Shown here: one piece after another, positions 17,528-26,662 of the stretch
How positions within the stretch are numbered: the first letter of the stretch is position 1
Layout of the letters: the number at the start of each line of letters is the position of its first letter
Source of the DNA: JBCCSZ01 sp039821145
GTDB taxonomy: Bacteria; Bacteroidota; Bacteroidia; Chitinophagales; Saprospiraceae
Direction: 5' to 3'
Assembly (NCBI GenBank): GCA_039821145.1
Contig: JBCBOS010000002.1
Span: 248,001-312,000 of the forward strand
DNA length: 64,000 bases
The notes under the pieces: model-generated
Databases searched by the model: none
The model's input: only the letters and a program-made list of their open reading frames with translations
Told to the model about the DNA's origin: nothing
Made by a program: the position numbers and the translations under genes

Positions 17528-18187
17528 TCAGATGTTGAGGTAGGTCATTAGGGAATCGTAGCGCTCCTTGAGCGAATCGAAGTAGTCTTCTTCCTGAAAG
17601 GATGCCTTGATCTTGTAGTCAAAACGTTCGAAAGTCGCCAATATCCTTTGCAAATCCTTTCGGTTGATCTTCAAGGTCACATCTATCTTGGTAGAGTCCA
17701 GGCTGGAAGTGATGAAACTGGACAGAATGGCAGCATTTTCGGACTCCACAATCCGAGCCATCTCCGTCATGGCATAATCTTGCTTGCTCATCTCCAACAC
17801 AATGATTCCACCCGGTTCGGTAAAAGAACCAATGTTGGCAAAAAAGCGGATCAAGTCACCTTGCGCGATGAGGCCAAGGTAGTTTTCGTCCTTGTCGATG
17901 ACGGGAATGACGGTCAGTTGGTATTCACTCAGGGTGCGAAGGACCTCGTAGATGTGGTTGTTTTCAAAAACATAGGGCCGACTCATGGACAGGCGGTAGG
18001 ACCCCACTGCTTCTGCCGGATCATGGTCCAGAATGTCGTCCTCGGCCAACAAACCCAGCAATTGCTCATTGTTCACAATGGGCAGGTGTTTTACGTAATA
18101 ATCGTTCATAATGCTCAAGGCCTCTTCACCAGTGTCCGAGGTTTTGAGTGGAATGATTTCCTGCGAAAGTAAATTTCCTGCGATCAT
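17528..18187 (-). CDS. CBS-domain pair protein with C-terminal ACT-like domain
   Basis: Residues 1-125 hold two CBS motifs (LKTSDTGEEALSIMNDYYV...LPIVNNEQLLGLLAEDDI; NHIYEVLRTLSEYQLTVIPVIDKDENYLGLI), which usually bind adenosine nucleotides or SAM. Residues about 135-205 look like an ACT fold (PGGIIVLEMSKQDYAMTEMA). The 219-residue size matches the AcuB-like CBS proteins of Bacteroidota. It lies upstream of the outer-membrane gene and nadK on the same strand, with a 214-bp gap. A regulatory, ligand-sensing role is likely, with unknown target. Confidence 0.85.
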   Translation of the reverse strand: MIAGNLLSQEIIPLKTSDTGEEALSIMNDYYVKHLPIVNNEQLLGLLAEDDILDHDPAEAVGSYRLSMSRPYVFENNHIYEVLRTLSEYQLTVIPVIDKDENYLGLIAQGDLIRFFANIGSFTEPGGIIVLEMSKQDYAMTEMARIVESENAAILSSFITSSLDSTKIDVTLKINRKDLQRILATFERFDYKIKASFQEEDYFDSLKERYDSLMTYLNI

Positions 18188-18446
18188 TGAGCGTGCAATT
18201 TTCTCATTATTAACGGGAACAAATGAATTTTGGTTTGAGAATCACAAAAACTTTTTTGCAGCAACCGCCTTTGAATCCAACAAATCGTGGTCAACCAATC
18301 ACCCCGAACTTGTCGATCGTTGTACCTGATGACCAAAGCAATCGTTGTACCAATCTAACGAAGAGAAGTGGAAAGAGGTTATGTAAACTGGCAGAGATTT
18401 TTGCCAAATGATGGACGCAATTCATTTTTACAGCGTCCGAGTACAT

Positions 18447-19190
18447 TTATTTGAGAAGCCTTTTTTTCTGCATCAAAAACTCTTCCTCAGTCAACAAGCC
18501 CTTTTCGCGCAGTTCAGCCAGCTGCTTCAACTGCTCCAGCAGATTGTCGTTTTCAGATACATTTTTGTCAACAACACTCGATGCACTTCTTTTCCATTGG
18601 AAGTTGTTGCGCTCAAATTCTTCAAACTCATCCTGTATCCTGAGATACGCCAAGGCATCGTGGGTGCGAATCTTGTCAAAGTCTTTGAAGCCGTGTTGTA
18701 CCGCCTGACTCAAATGATAAAAGGACTTGTCTTTGTCCTCTGTCAAGGAATAGGCACAAGCAATGTTGAAATGGACTGCAATGTCTTCCCCATCTATTTC
18801 CAAGGCCTTTTTGAAGTCTTCGATGGCCCCACCATAGTCGTAGTCCTTGAACTTGCTGATCCCACTGGCTTTGAATGGATTGTTTCTCTTCTTGGGCTTG
18901 CTGGCCGCCTTCCGCCTGGCCATCTCTTCTTGCCGACGCCTCTGGGCTTGCTCTCTGTAATCCTGAGTACGAGGCCGATCCTCATACCTACTGTCGTCTC
19001 TGTAACGACGACTTCGGTCGCGAGTCCGATCCCGCCCATAGTGATCTTCCTTCTTCCGTCGCTTGTTGCTACTGGACCGATAGATCACATACGCGATGGC
19101 CGCTATCATGAACAAGGGCTGACTGGAAAGTCCCGTCACCATAAAAGCAGCGAACAGCACAAATAAAATAGAGGAATCAAAATTTTTCAT
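18447..19190 (-). CDS. Membrane-anchored TPR protein with C-terminal SHOCT motif (paralogue 1)
   Basis: The 247 residues comprise an N-terminal hydrophobic stretch (about 8-40), a very basic arginine-rich linker (DRTRDRSRRYRDDSRY), a TPR block (FKDYDYGGAIEDFKKALEI; HFNIACAYSLTEDKDKSF) and a C-terminal SHOCT motif (LLEQLKQLAELREKGLLTEE...FLMQKKRLL). It is clearly paralogous to the gene at 19313. SHOCT segments occur at the ends of many membrane proteins and are thought to mediate oligomerisation. Function unknown. Confidence 0.8.
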   Translation of the reverse strand: MKNFDSSILFVLFAAFMVTGLSSQPLFMIAAIAYVIYRSSSNKRRKKEDHYGRDRTRDRSRRYRDDSRYEDRPRTQDYREQAQRRRQEEMARRKAASKPKKRNNPFKASGISKFKDYDYGGAIEDFKKALEIDGEDIAVHFNIACAYSLTEDKDKSFYHLSQAVQHGFKDFDKIRTHDALAYLRIQDEFEEFERNNFQWKRSASSVVDKNVSENDNLLEQLKQLAELREKGLLTEEEFLMQKKRLLK

Positions 19191-19210
19191 ACCAACATAG
19201 GTTGCCTATT

Positions 19211-19219
19211 GCAAATATA
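19211..19219 (-). promoter_or_regulatory. Bacteroidota -7 element upstream of the TPR-SHOCT gene
   Basis: The minus strand reads TATATTTGC, an exact match to TAnnTTTG. It sits 21 bp upstream of the start at 19190. No convincing -33 TTG was found at the expected distance, so confidence is limited. Confidence 0.4.
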
Positions 19220-19312
19220 CCGAACAGGGAGCAAGAATTTATCCTCACCCCCCAAAATCTATTTTTGAATGGTGAACATCGCAAATCTTCTCAACAGAAT
19301 GGGAGCGTTTTC

Positions 19313-20149
19313 TCAGGGGCCCAGCAGCTTCTTCTTCTGTACTTCAAATTCTTCCAAGGTCAACAAGCCTTTGTCTCGCAACTCGCCCAATTGACGGAGT
19401 TGTTCCAGCAAATCTTTATTGGAAAGGGAAGGGGCAGTAGGAGCAGCTGGTTCCCGGGGAGGAGCGGCAGCCGTCAGTCGATAACCGCGTTTGACAAAAC
19501 CATCCCACTCGTCTTGGATGCGCAAAAAAGCCAGGGCATCGTGGGAGCGAATGCGGTCAAAGTCCAAAAAGCCATTTTCTACAGCCCGACTCAAATGGAA
19601 AAAGGACTCATCTGCCATTTCATTCAACGAATAGGCACAAGCTATGTTAAAATGCGTTGCCTTGTCCTTGCTGTCGATGGCCAGGGCTTTTTTGAAGTCT
19701 TGGATGGCTCCATCGTAATTGAAATCCTTGTACTTTTCAATGCCGCTCCGCTTGTAGGGGTTCTGGCGGGCAGCAGGCTTGGGAGGGGTCTCCCTGGTCG
19801 GGCGCCGACGCTCTGGCTCGCGGGCGGGAGGACGGCGATACTCTGGCATTTGCTCGCGCTGGAACCGCCCTGAGTATTCCCTCCGCTGGTACTCTCTTCG
19901 CTCATAACCAGATCCATAATTCCGACGGCCATCCGAACGGACAAACTCCCGATTGTACTTCACGTCAAATACCTCTCGATCCATAGACAAAAAGACAATG
20001 AAGTCGATAAAAGACAGTAAAAAACTGATCCCGACAAACATCAGGATGAAATAGAGGATGCCCAAGCCCGGTTGCTTTAGGTAAAAGCGATGAACACCGA
20101 GAAAGCCGAGAAAAAAGGCGAGTAATGCCGCTGCTGTTTTATCTTTCAT
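19313..20149 (-). CDS. TM2-domain protein with TPR and C-terminal SHOCT motif (paralogue 2)
   Basis: Residues 1-55 form a TM2 domain: KTAAALLAFFLGFLGVHRFY, then LGILYFILMFVGISFLL and a conserved FIDFI at the second helix. An arginine- and proline-rich linker follows, then the same TPR block as in its neighbour (YKDFNYDGAIQDFKKALAI; HFNIACAYSLNEMADESFFH) and a SHOCT end (LLEQLRQLGELRDKGLLTLE). It has 278 residues. The two genes are an ancient tandem duplication in which the membrane part was exchanged. Function unknown. Confidence 0.82.
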   Translation of the reverse strand: MKDKTAAALLAFFLGFLGVHRFYLKQPGLGILYFILMFVGISFLLSFIDFIVFLSMDREVFDVKYNREFVRSDGRRNYGSGYERREYQRREYSGRFQREQMPEYRRPPAREPERRRPTRETPPKPAARQNPYKRSGIEKYKDFNYDGAIQDFKKALAIDSKDKATHFNIACAYSLNEMADESFFHLSRAVENGFLDFDRIRSHDALAFLRIQDEWDGFVKRGYRLTAAAPPREPAAPTAPSLSNKDLLEQLRQLGELRDKGLLTLEEFEVQKKKLLGP

Positions 20150-20245
20150 CTATTGTATAACGATCTATGTTTGACCTAAGTTTATGAAGGCCGTGCATCT
20201 GTCTGCGATTCACCAAAAAGGAGGGAAACCCAGCCATGACACAGG

Positions 20246-21478
20246 CTATTGTTTGAATATTTTACAAGTCAACATGGTGAAATCATCTGGATAATTTCGT
20301 TGTCCCTTGAATTCGTTGATGTAGTCCATCAGTCGCTGGTTGAATTCTCCTGCCGAAGAAGTGTAGTTCGACTTCAAAAACTCCTTTAGCAAATGGTCCT
20401 CAAAGAAATTGCCGGACTCGTTTTGAATGTCGGTCAACCCATCGGTAAACATCAACAAAAGGGCCTCTTCATCCAACTGCATCTGTCCTACCTCCACCTC
20501 TCCTGGCAGTTCTTTGAACGATCCCAGTATGGTACAGCCCTTGTTCAATGGATACAATACTTGCTCCATGACCAACAAAGGCGGGTTGTGTCCTGCATTG
20601 ACGTAGCGCAGTTGTCGGGTATTGCCATCAAACTCGGCAATGAAGAAGGTCATAAATTTGTCGCCCTTCGTGATCCGATACAGCGATCGATTGAGCTCCA
20701 ATACAAAGTGGTCCAGCGTGCTGCGCTGTTGGATCAGACTGTGAAAGTTGGCCTGAAAATTTGCCATCAACAAAGCTGCTGCCACCCCCTTGCCCGAAAT
20801 GTCCGCAATGCAGAAGTAAATCTTCCCATCCTCAAATTCCAAAAAGTCAAAGTAGTCACCACCTACCCCCATGTGGGGCTTGTAGATGCTGGCCAGCTCG
20901 TAGGCCTCCGACTGAGGAAGTTCCGAGGGAATCAGCATGTGTTGCATTTCAGCGGCCAATTCCATTTCCCGCTTGAGGCGCTCCTGCTCCAACTGTCGCT
21001 TGAACAAACGCTTGTTCTCAATGGCCACTGCGATCACATTGGTGATGGTGGTGATGAATTGCACCTTGCTGTACATGTCATCGTCTTCGTCAAAGCCACC
21101 AATGAATGTGTAGGCAATCGGCATTTGCTTGTGCAAGACAGGCACCACGATGTCAAAAGTCCGAATCAACGGATGGCTTTCGTCTTCGTCGATGTTTTGG
21201 AGTCGCTGAAATTTTGTCAATTCCTCGCCCACACCCATTTCGAGCAAGTCCTCCGGCAAGCCAATGGAGCTGGCGCATTCCCAGCTGTCGCCCTTGTGTA
21301 CAAAAAGAGCCATTTTTTTCACACCCATCTCCCAACTCAAAAAAGAGTTGTACATCTTGTACAATCCACTGGCCGATACATTGTCGTTGATCGCCTGTGT
21401 GATCGTCAGCAGTCGATTGATCTGCAATTGTTTGAGATGTAACTCCCGTTCCAAATTTGAGGAGTCGTAAGCGTTCAT
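20246..21478 (-). CDS. GAF-like sensor plus PP2C-type (SpoIIE/RsbU) serine phosphatase
   Basis: The 410-residue protein has an N-terminal GAF-like domain (about 15-165), a coiled linker (LEQERLKREMELAAEMQHML) and a SpoIIE-type PP2C domain (about 185-408). Metal-binding acidic motifs are visible: GVGGDYFDF, IADISGKGVAAALLMA, NAGHNPPLL, FTDGLTDIQN and the final PDDFTML. Such enzymes dephosphorylate anti-anti-sigma proteins in partner-switching pathways. An RsbW-like kinase is encoded at 38308, but no STAS-domain antagonist is in this window. It lies 24 bp after the ABC permease gene on the same strand. Confidence 0.88.
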   Translation of the reverse strand: MNAYDSSNLERELHLKQLQINRLLTITQAINDNVSASGLYKMYNSFLSWEMGVKKMALFVHKGDSWECASSIGLPEDLLEMGVGEELTKFQRLQNIDEDESHPLIRTFDIVVPVLHKQMPIAYTFIGGFDEDDDMYSKVQFITTITNVIAVAIENKRLFKRQLEQERLKREMELAAEMQHMLIPSELPQSEAYELASIYKPHMGVGGDYFDFLEFEDGKIYFCIADISGKGVAAALLMANFQANFHSLIQQRSTLDHFVLELNRSLYRITKGDKFMTFFIAEFDGNTRQLRYVNAGHNPPLLVMEQVLYPLNKGCTILGSFKELPGEVEVGQMQLDEEALLLMFTDGLTDIQNESGNFFEDHLLKEFLKSNYTSSAGEFNQRLMDYINEFKGQRNYPDDFTMLTCKIFKQ

Positions 21479-21502
21479 GTAATTTAGGTGTTTTTCGTTT
21501 GG

Positions 21503-22747
21503 TCAATCATTGGTTTTCACATCTAATGCATCTCTGAGTCCATTGCCCACCAGGTTGAAAGCCAGTACCAACAGCATGATGGCCAATGCCGGGATCAAGG
21601 CCAAAAAGGGTTTGCCACTGATGGCATATCCATAATTTTCGTTGAGCATGGTCCCCCAGGAAGGAGTCGGTGGCTTGATGCCAAATCCCAGATAACTCAA
21701 TCCCGCTTCTATCAATATGGCAGTCGCAAAATTGGCCGCAGCAATGACCATCACTGGTCCCAGTATGTTGGGCAAAATGTGACGGCCAATGGTTCTGGCT
21801 GTGGAAAAACCCATTGTTTGGGCGGCCTCTACAAAGGCCATTTTCCGCAGGCCCATCACCTGCCCTCGCACAATTCTGGCCACGTCTACCCACATCGTCA
21901 ATCCAACTGCCAGAAAAATAATACCAATTCCCCGCCCCAGTGCCAATACAATGGCAAAAACCAAAATGAGGGTGGGAATCGACCAGATGGTATTGATGAG
22001 CAACATCACCAGATCGTCCAGACGGCCTCCAAAAAAGCCAGCCAATGCTCCCAGGGCAATGCCGATGGTCAGAGATAGCAAAACGGCGATCAATCCCACT
22101 GTCAGGGATATACGTACGCCCAAGATCAATCGGCTCAGGACAGAGCGACCAAAACGGTCGGTACCCAAATAATAGACCTTTTTGACAATATAGCTAGATT
22201 CTACAGTTTGCTGCAAATCACTTATACCAAGTTCCCTTTTTTGCTGATCAATGTCTACAAACGAGATACTGCCGTCGGCTTTGCTTTGCAAGTCTGAATC
22301 CGCTGCCAAGGCATGGACCACATCGGCCAAGTGAAAAGACAGCTCGACACCTTTGTACAAACTGTCGGCCTCGGCATCTCGACCAGCAAATTTTTCCACC
22401 ACAATGGAATCTTTGCGAAAGCCATATCCATTGATGGGGATGCTCTTGTATGGACTCGGCGTCCCACCCCACCACCTGGCCAGAAAGTTCTTCGAAGGAA
22501 TGCGTCGATTTTGTCGAACCAAAAGTACTTGGGTACCAAAGCCTGGTTCTTGCAAGGCAATTTCGGGTATTTGGTCGTTGGCATTTGGGCTGTTGTCAGG
22601 GGCCAAAACGTAGGCCAGCAAAGCGACTCCTACTGCCAACAGAATGAATAGCAAACCCGCAGTTGCTGGTTTGTTTTTCCGCAGCCGTCGCCAAGCTCTG
22701 CGATTGGGGGATGCCTCTCTTTCTGTTTTTTTGGATGCCTGCTTCAT
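21503..22747 (-). CDS. ABC transporter permease, peptide/nickel type (DppC/OppC-like)
   Basis: The start at 22747 avoids a 43-residue upstream extension lacking family similarity. The 414-residue protein has one N-terminal helix (about 28-48), a long extracytoplasmic segment (about 50-180, larger than in E. coli OppC), and the binding-protein-dependent permease domain beginning YYLGTDRFGRSVLSRLI. The cytoplasmic EAA loop is EAAQTMGFSTARTIGRH, which contacts the ATPase. C-terminal SYLGFGIKPPTPSWGTML is typical of OppC. No partner permease, ATPase or binding protein is adjacent, as is common for scattered Opp genes in this phylum. Confidence 0.88.
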   Translation of the reverse strand: MKQASKKTEREASPNRRAWRRLRKNKPATAGLLFILLAVGVALLAYVLAPDNSPNANDQIPEIALQEPGFGTQVLLVRQNRRIPSKNFLARWWGGTPSPYKSIPINGYGFRKDSIVVEKFAGRDAEADSLYKGVELSFHLADVVHALAADSDLQSKADGSISFVDIDQQKRELGISDLQQTVESSYIVKKVYYLGTDRFGRSVLSRLILGVRISLTVGLIAVLLSLTIGIALGALAGFFGGRLDDLVMLLINTIWSIPTLILVFAIVLALGRGIGIIFLAVGLTMWVDVARIVRGQVMGLRKMAFVEAAQTMGFSTARTIGRHILPNILGPVMVIAAANFATAILIEAGLSYLGFGIKPPTPSWGTMLNENYGYAISGKPFLALIPALAIMLLVLAFNLVGNGLRDALDVKTND

Positions 22748-22885
22748 AGTTTCCAGAGTGCCTGCGCATGTCTTTTTTGTATGCACCCTTTTGCTAATAT
22801 AACTCAAGTTGCGAGGAAGAAGTATATATCGGAGAGATTTTGTCAAAAACTTGTTCTTATCTCCACTTATCCACATCTTTCCACA

Positions 22886-22918
22886 TTTGATAAATCAGCC
22901 AAACAAGCCTACATTTAC
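22886..22918 (+). promoter_or_regulatory. Putative Bacteroidota promoter for the glycosyltransferase gene
   Basis: TTTG at 22886-22889 and TACATTTAC at 22910-22918 are separated by 20 bp. The spacing fits the -33/-7 pattern and the -7 differs from TAnnTTTG at one base. The start codon lies 78 bp downstream. A perfect TTATCCACA (22867-22875) is just upstream. Confidence 0.5.
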
Positions 22919-22996
22919 AAACCAATTAGATGGTAGCTATACTTGAAAAAATAGGTCTAAAAAATTGAATTACAAGGACATAGAAAACTGCCAGCC

Positions 22997-24106
22997 ATGA
23001 AGATCGCCTTGCTAGAGCCTTTTTACACGGGAAGTCACCAGCAATGGGCAGAGACTTATCAACAACGTTCCCAACAGCATGTGGAAATCTTTTCTTTGCC
23101 GGGTAGACATTGGAAATGGCGGATGCATGGGGGAGCTGTCAGCCTGGCCAAAGCCTACCTCGAATCTGGTTTTCAAGCTGATCTACTGCTGGCAAGTGAC
23201 ATGCTCGATCTGAATACATTTTTGGGATTGACCAGACAACAAACCCATCAGATTCCAGCAGTCGTTTACTTCCACGAAAACCAGCTGACTTATCCCTGGT
23301 CGCCCGATGACCAAGATGTGGCCAAAGGACAAGACTTGCATTATGCCTTCATCAACTATACAACTGCATTGGCAGCCGATGCAGTTTTGTTCAATTCACA
23401 GTACCACCAAGCGTCCTTCCTACAGGCCCTGCCCAGCTTTTTGCGTCGCTATCCCGACTTTCGAGAGGCCGACCAAGTCCCGCTCATCCAAGACAAGAGT
23501 CAGGTGTTGCCATTGGGCTTGTCTCTGAAAAAGTTTTTGCCCCATCGGCCTACCCGAGTCAAGCAAGGGCCTGCCATTCTGCTGTGGAACCACCGCTGGG
23601 AATACGACAAAGGGCCAGAAGATTTTTTCGAAGCTGTCTTTTCCCTCGAAGCAGAAGGGGTCGATTACCAATTGGTGGTCTTGGGAGAATCCTTTCAAAA
23701 ATCACCAGCCATCTTTGCCAAGGCACAAAAAGAATTGGCCCACCGGATCATTCACTGGGGCTTTGCCGATTCTTTCGAGGCTTATGCGCGCCTCCTCTGG
23801 CAAGCAGACATATTATATGGTTGCAGTCGGCAGGATTTTTTTGGCGGAAGCGTCGTGGAAGCCATCTATTGCCAATGCCATCCCATCTTGCCCAACCGGC
23901 TGGCCTTTCCCGAGCATTTTCCCCCGGGCCAAGGCCCTCACCATTTGTACAACTCAACAGAAGAAGGCCTCCAGATGCTTCGACAAGCGATCCAACAAAT
24001 CGATGAGATCCGGCAAGCGAATCACTACCAGAATTTTGTTGCCCACTATGATTGGAGTACATTAGCTCGGCAATACGATGATACATTTCTCAAAATTTGC
24101 CAATAG
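22997..24106 (+). CDS. DUF3524 glycosyltransferase, GTDC1/tRNA-queuosine mannosyltransferase-like
   Basis: The 369-residue protein has the DUF3524 N-terminal domain: LLEPFYTGSHQQWAE at residues 4-18, LPGRHWKWRMHG near 36-47, and YFHENQLTYPW near 93. A GT4-type C-terminal half follows (HRWEYDKGPEDFFEAV; a long acidic strand DILYGCSRQDFFGGSVVEAI with the donor-sugar-binding glutamate). This is the architecture of vertebrate GTDC1, reported as the enzyme that mannosylates queuosine in tRNA-Asp. Whether bacterial members do the same is not established to my knowledge. It precedes a PrsW gene by 12 bp. Confidence 0.82.
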   Translation: MKIALLEPFYTGSHQQWAETYQQRSQQHVEIFSLPGRHWKWRMHGGAVSLAKAYLESGFQADLLLASDMLDLNTFLGLTRQQTHQIPAVVYFHENQLTYPWSPDDQDVAKGQDLHYAFINYTTALAADAVLFNSQYHQASFLQALPSFLRRYPDFREADQVPLIQDKSQVLPLGLSLKKFLPHRPTRVKQGPAILLWNHRWEYDKGPEDFFEAVFSLEAEGVDYQLVVLGESFQKSPAIFAKAQKELAHRIIHWGFADSFEAYARLLWQADILYGCSRQDFFGGSVVEAIYCQCHPILPNRLAFPEHFPPGQGPHHLYNSTEEGLQMLRQAIQQIDEIRQANHYQNFVAHYDWSTLARQYDDTFLKICQ

Positions 24107-24118
24107 ACAGCTCAAGCT

Positions 24119-24883
24119 ATGCAGATACTCCTCCTCTTGGTTGCCATTTTTCCCGGCTTGCTGATCAGCTACGCTGCCTATCGCTACGACTCCAAAAACG
24201 TCGAACCACGCCCCCTCCTCATCGGCTGCTTCATCCTGGGCATGCTGATCACTCTGCCAGCCATGAAGCTGCAATCAATGGAAGCGATCTTGGGTTGGGA
24301 AGACATGACACAGCTGGTTCCCTTGTTGCTGTCTTCTTTCGTATTGGTGGCCTTCACCGAAGAATTGGTCAAATTTCTCTGCCTGCTGTTGATCCCTTAC
24401 CGCCAAAAATATTTTGACGAGCCACTCGATGGCATCATCTACGCCCTGATGATCGGCATGGGATTCGCCACGCTGGAAAACATCTTGTACGCCAATCAAT
24501 ACGGATTGGAAACCACCCTGATCCGGGCCTTTACCGCCGTTCCGGCCCATGGGGTCTTTGCTGTGATCACGGGCTACTATACCGGGCTGGCCAAATTCGA
24601 TCCCAAGCGGAAATACCAGTTGCTGGCCATTGGCTTTGGGCTGGCCGTATTGATCCACGGCCTCTACGATTTTTTCATTTTGCAAGAATACTACGATTGG
24701 CTGATGACACTCTCCACCCTCACCCTGGCTGTCAGCATTTACTTTTCCTTCAAAATGATTCGCATCCACAAAATCCGCTCGGAAGCAAGGATCGCAGATG
24801 CCAACACCAATGCCATCATACTTGATGATGACTTCAATGAAGACGTCTTGTCCGAAATGAAACGACTCGACGAAGAGGAATGA
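24119..24883 (+). CDS. PrsW-family intramembrane protease
   Basis: The 254-residue polytopic protein carries the glutamic-protease/CPBP-superfamily motifs expected of PrsW: EELVK at 81-85, FATLEN with E120, PAH at 142-144 and HGLYD with H180 and D183. A cytosolic acidic tail follows the last helix. In Bacillus subtilis PrsW cleaves the anti-sigma factor RsiW to free SigW. Here the only obvious anti-sigma candidate is about 23 kb away, so a link is speculative. It shares a transcript with the glycosyltransferase and converges on the amidase gene. Confidence 0.87.
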   Translation: MQILLLLVAIFPGLLISYAAYRYDSKNVEPRPLLIGCFILGMLITLPAMKLQSMEAILGWEDMTQLVPLLLSSFVLVAFTEELVKFLCLLLIPYRQKYFDEPLDGIIYALMIGMGFATLENILYANQYGLETTLIRAFTAVPAHGVFAVITGYYTGLAKFDPKRKYQLLAIGFGLAVLIHGLYDFFILQEYYDWLMTLSTLTLAVSIYFSFKMIRIHKIRSEARIADANTNAIILDDDFNEDVLSEMKRLDEEE

Positions 24884-24899
24884 GACTCCTTTCTTTGTG

Positions 24900-26291
24900 C
24901 TATTGCTTCACAATCTCTTTGGTATATACCTGCTTGCCCATCTGCAGGCGCAAAAGATAGACCCCAGCCGTTTGTTGAGAAACATCAATCCAATGGCGCT
25001 TTTGCAAGACTTGTTCTTGTTGCCAACATAGTTTTCCACTGCCCATCTGCAACAGTTCGATTTTTGCCCTTTGGCCCAGCCAATTGTCCGGTACCTCAAA
25101 TCGAATCTCCTCTGCTATTGGATTGGGAAATACCTGGATGACAGAAGAGGCTGACAGTCCTTCGGTGGAAGTAATGGTACAGGCATCCAATTGGTCACTC
25201 ACTTCCTGACGGAGCATCGGCAAGAGGGGATAAAAGGCATCTCCCGGGCAGGCGGTTGCACAACCGTCGCGATGTCCTGTGACACCAAAAAGATTTTTGC
25301 CACTTCCCTGGTGCAAGCTCTGCAGCAGCGGATCGATGGAGCGGTCGCAGGCCTTCCAAGTCAGGAGGTTGCGGAGAGATTGGACAGCTGCATCGGTCGG
25401 TTCTTGTTCTGTAAAGGTTCCCAACAGGCAAACCCCCATGGTCTGGGAATTGGTCCCGCAAAAGTGAGCCCCGCGGACATTGTCTCCCCGACCTTGGTAA
25501 ATTTGACCTTCCGGATCGATGATCCAATTGTACCCTACATCATCCCACCCTCTTGTATTGACGTGAAAATCCCAGATGGACCGGACAACAGCTGGCCAGT
25601 CGCTGCTGCTATTGGACCCAGCTGAGTGGTGGATGATCAGGTGACTGACCTCCGTCAGGGCTGGAGAATTCTTGATGGGACATTGGCCATTGGCACACCA
25701 TTCTTCTCGATCCAGGAATTCTGGTTGCGGACAATCACAATCGTCGCGAAGAGAGGCTGCTTGTGTTTGCAAATGGGGAGAGCTGTGAGAGGGGGCATAA
25801 AATCGAATGCGCAGGTCACTCAACTGTCCCTGAGCTTGTCCATCGAAGTCAATTCGAATTTGGGCCTGCTGGATGGTCGTCGGAACAAAAATCAATTGAC
25901 TGGCCTGTCTTTCGTCCAGTGGAGATTGGTGCTCGTCCAAGGAAAGACTTCGGTCAATCACTTCCTGGCCATCGTTCAAGCGAAGACGCAAATGACTCTG
26001 TCGGGAAAATTCCTGGCTGGCTTTCCAGGAAACAGACACTGCCCAAAAAGGAGCATCGGTTGGCAACTCAATGTCGAACGGCTTGCTGAGGTAGAAGGCG
26101 TTGTTGTGGTTTGGAAGGGGCTGAAGAATATTTTCTGTCAATTGCACTCCTTGCCAGAGCTCGGAAGAAGCGCCCATGTTTTGAAAAGACAAGTCAAAGG
26201 CATCCTGTGCGCTCATCGGGCTGGTCCACAAAATGGTACCAAATGATAGCATCAATGACAGCAGGCGAATGGATGGGGGAATGTTCATCAT
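24900..26291 (-). CDS. T9SS-secreted N-acetylmuramoyl-L-alanine amidase (PGRP/amidase_2 fold)
   Basis: A signal peptide (LLSLMLSFGTILWTSPMSAQ) opens a 463-residue protein. An N-terminal beta domain of about 190 residues is followed by a PGRP/amidase domain (about 215-370) with LIIHHSAGS, a tyrosine in DDVGYNWIIDPEG, GRGDNVRGAHFCG and GHRDGCATACPGD. Zinc ligands would be the His of IHHS, the His of GAHF or GHRD and the cysteine before PGD. The end is a T9SS sorting domain (IQVFPNPIAEEIRFEV ... TAGVYLLRLQMG ... KEIVKQ). It probably cleaves the stem peptide from peptidoglycan outside the cell. The ATG overlaps the stop of the MazG-like gene (ATGA). Confidence 0.9.
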   Translation of the reverse strand: MMNIPPSIRLLSLMLSFGTILWTSPMSAQDAFDLSFQNMGASSELWQGVQLTENILQPLPNHNNAFYLSKPFDIELPTDAPFWAVSVSWKASQEFSRQSHLRLRLNDGQEVIDRSLSLDEHQSPLDERQASQLIFVPTTIQQAQIRIDFDGQAQGQLSDLRIRFYAPSHSSPHLQTQAASLRDDCDCPQPEFLDREEWCANGQCPIKNSPALTEVSHLIIHHSAGSNSSSDWPAVVRSIWDFHVNTRGWDDVGYNWIIDPEGQIYQGRGDNVRGAHFCGTNSQTMGVCLLGTFTEQEPTDAAVQSLRNLLTWKACDRSIDPLLQSLHQGSGKNLFGVTGHRDGCATACPGDAFYPLLPMLRQEVSDQLDACTITSTEGLSASSVIQVFPNPIAEEIRFEVPDNWLGQRAKIELLQMGSGKLCWQQEQVLQKRHWIDVSQQTAGVYLLRLQMGKQVYTKEIVKQ

Positions 26292-26644
26292 TTTAGTTTT
26301 TCATTGGAAGCATGTCGCTCTGCATCCCGGATCGATTTTTTGTCCAAGTTGCGTTTGAGGGCTTCGGTCAGATCGATGCCCGTCTGATTGGCCAAGCAGA
26401 TCAATACAAAAAGGACATCGGCCATTTCATCTGCCAGATCGTCTTTTGCACTTTCTTCTTGTTCTTTTCGCTTGAACGATTGCTCACCATATATACGGGC
26501 CATCAAGCGGGCTACCTCTCCCACTTCCTCGGTGAGGATGGCAGTATTGGTCAATTCGTTGTAGTAGCGGATGCCAATGGTATTGATCCAATGGTCCACC
26601 ATCTGTTGGGCTTTTGCTATGGTCATGTCAGGGTCGTTTGGCAA
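26288..26644 (-). CDS. MazG-like nucleotide pyrophosphohydrolase
   Basis: The 118-residue all-helical protein has the MazG metal motif: EEVGEVARLMARIYGEQ with the EExxE pattern, then DDLADEMADVLFVLICLAN with the second acidic cluster. Single-domain relatives hydrolyse non-canonical or excess NTPs to NMPs. The gene lies 18 bp after dtd and overlaps the amidase by four bases, so all three are one operon. A dtd/MazG-like pair is frequent in Bacteroidota. Confidence 0.88.
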   Translation of the reverse strand: MPNDPDMTIAKAQQMVDHWINTIGIRYYNELTNTAILTEEVGEVARLMARIYGEQSFKRKEQEESAKDDLADEMADVLFVLICLANQTGIDLTEALKRNLDKKSIRDAERHASNEKLK

Positions 26645-26662
26645 GCAGTGAGTCGGCTTGCA

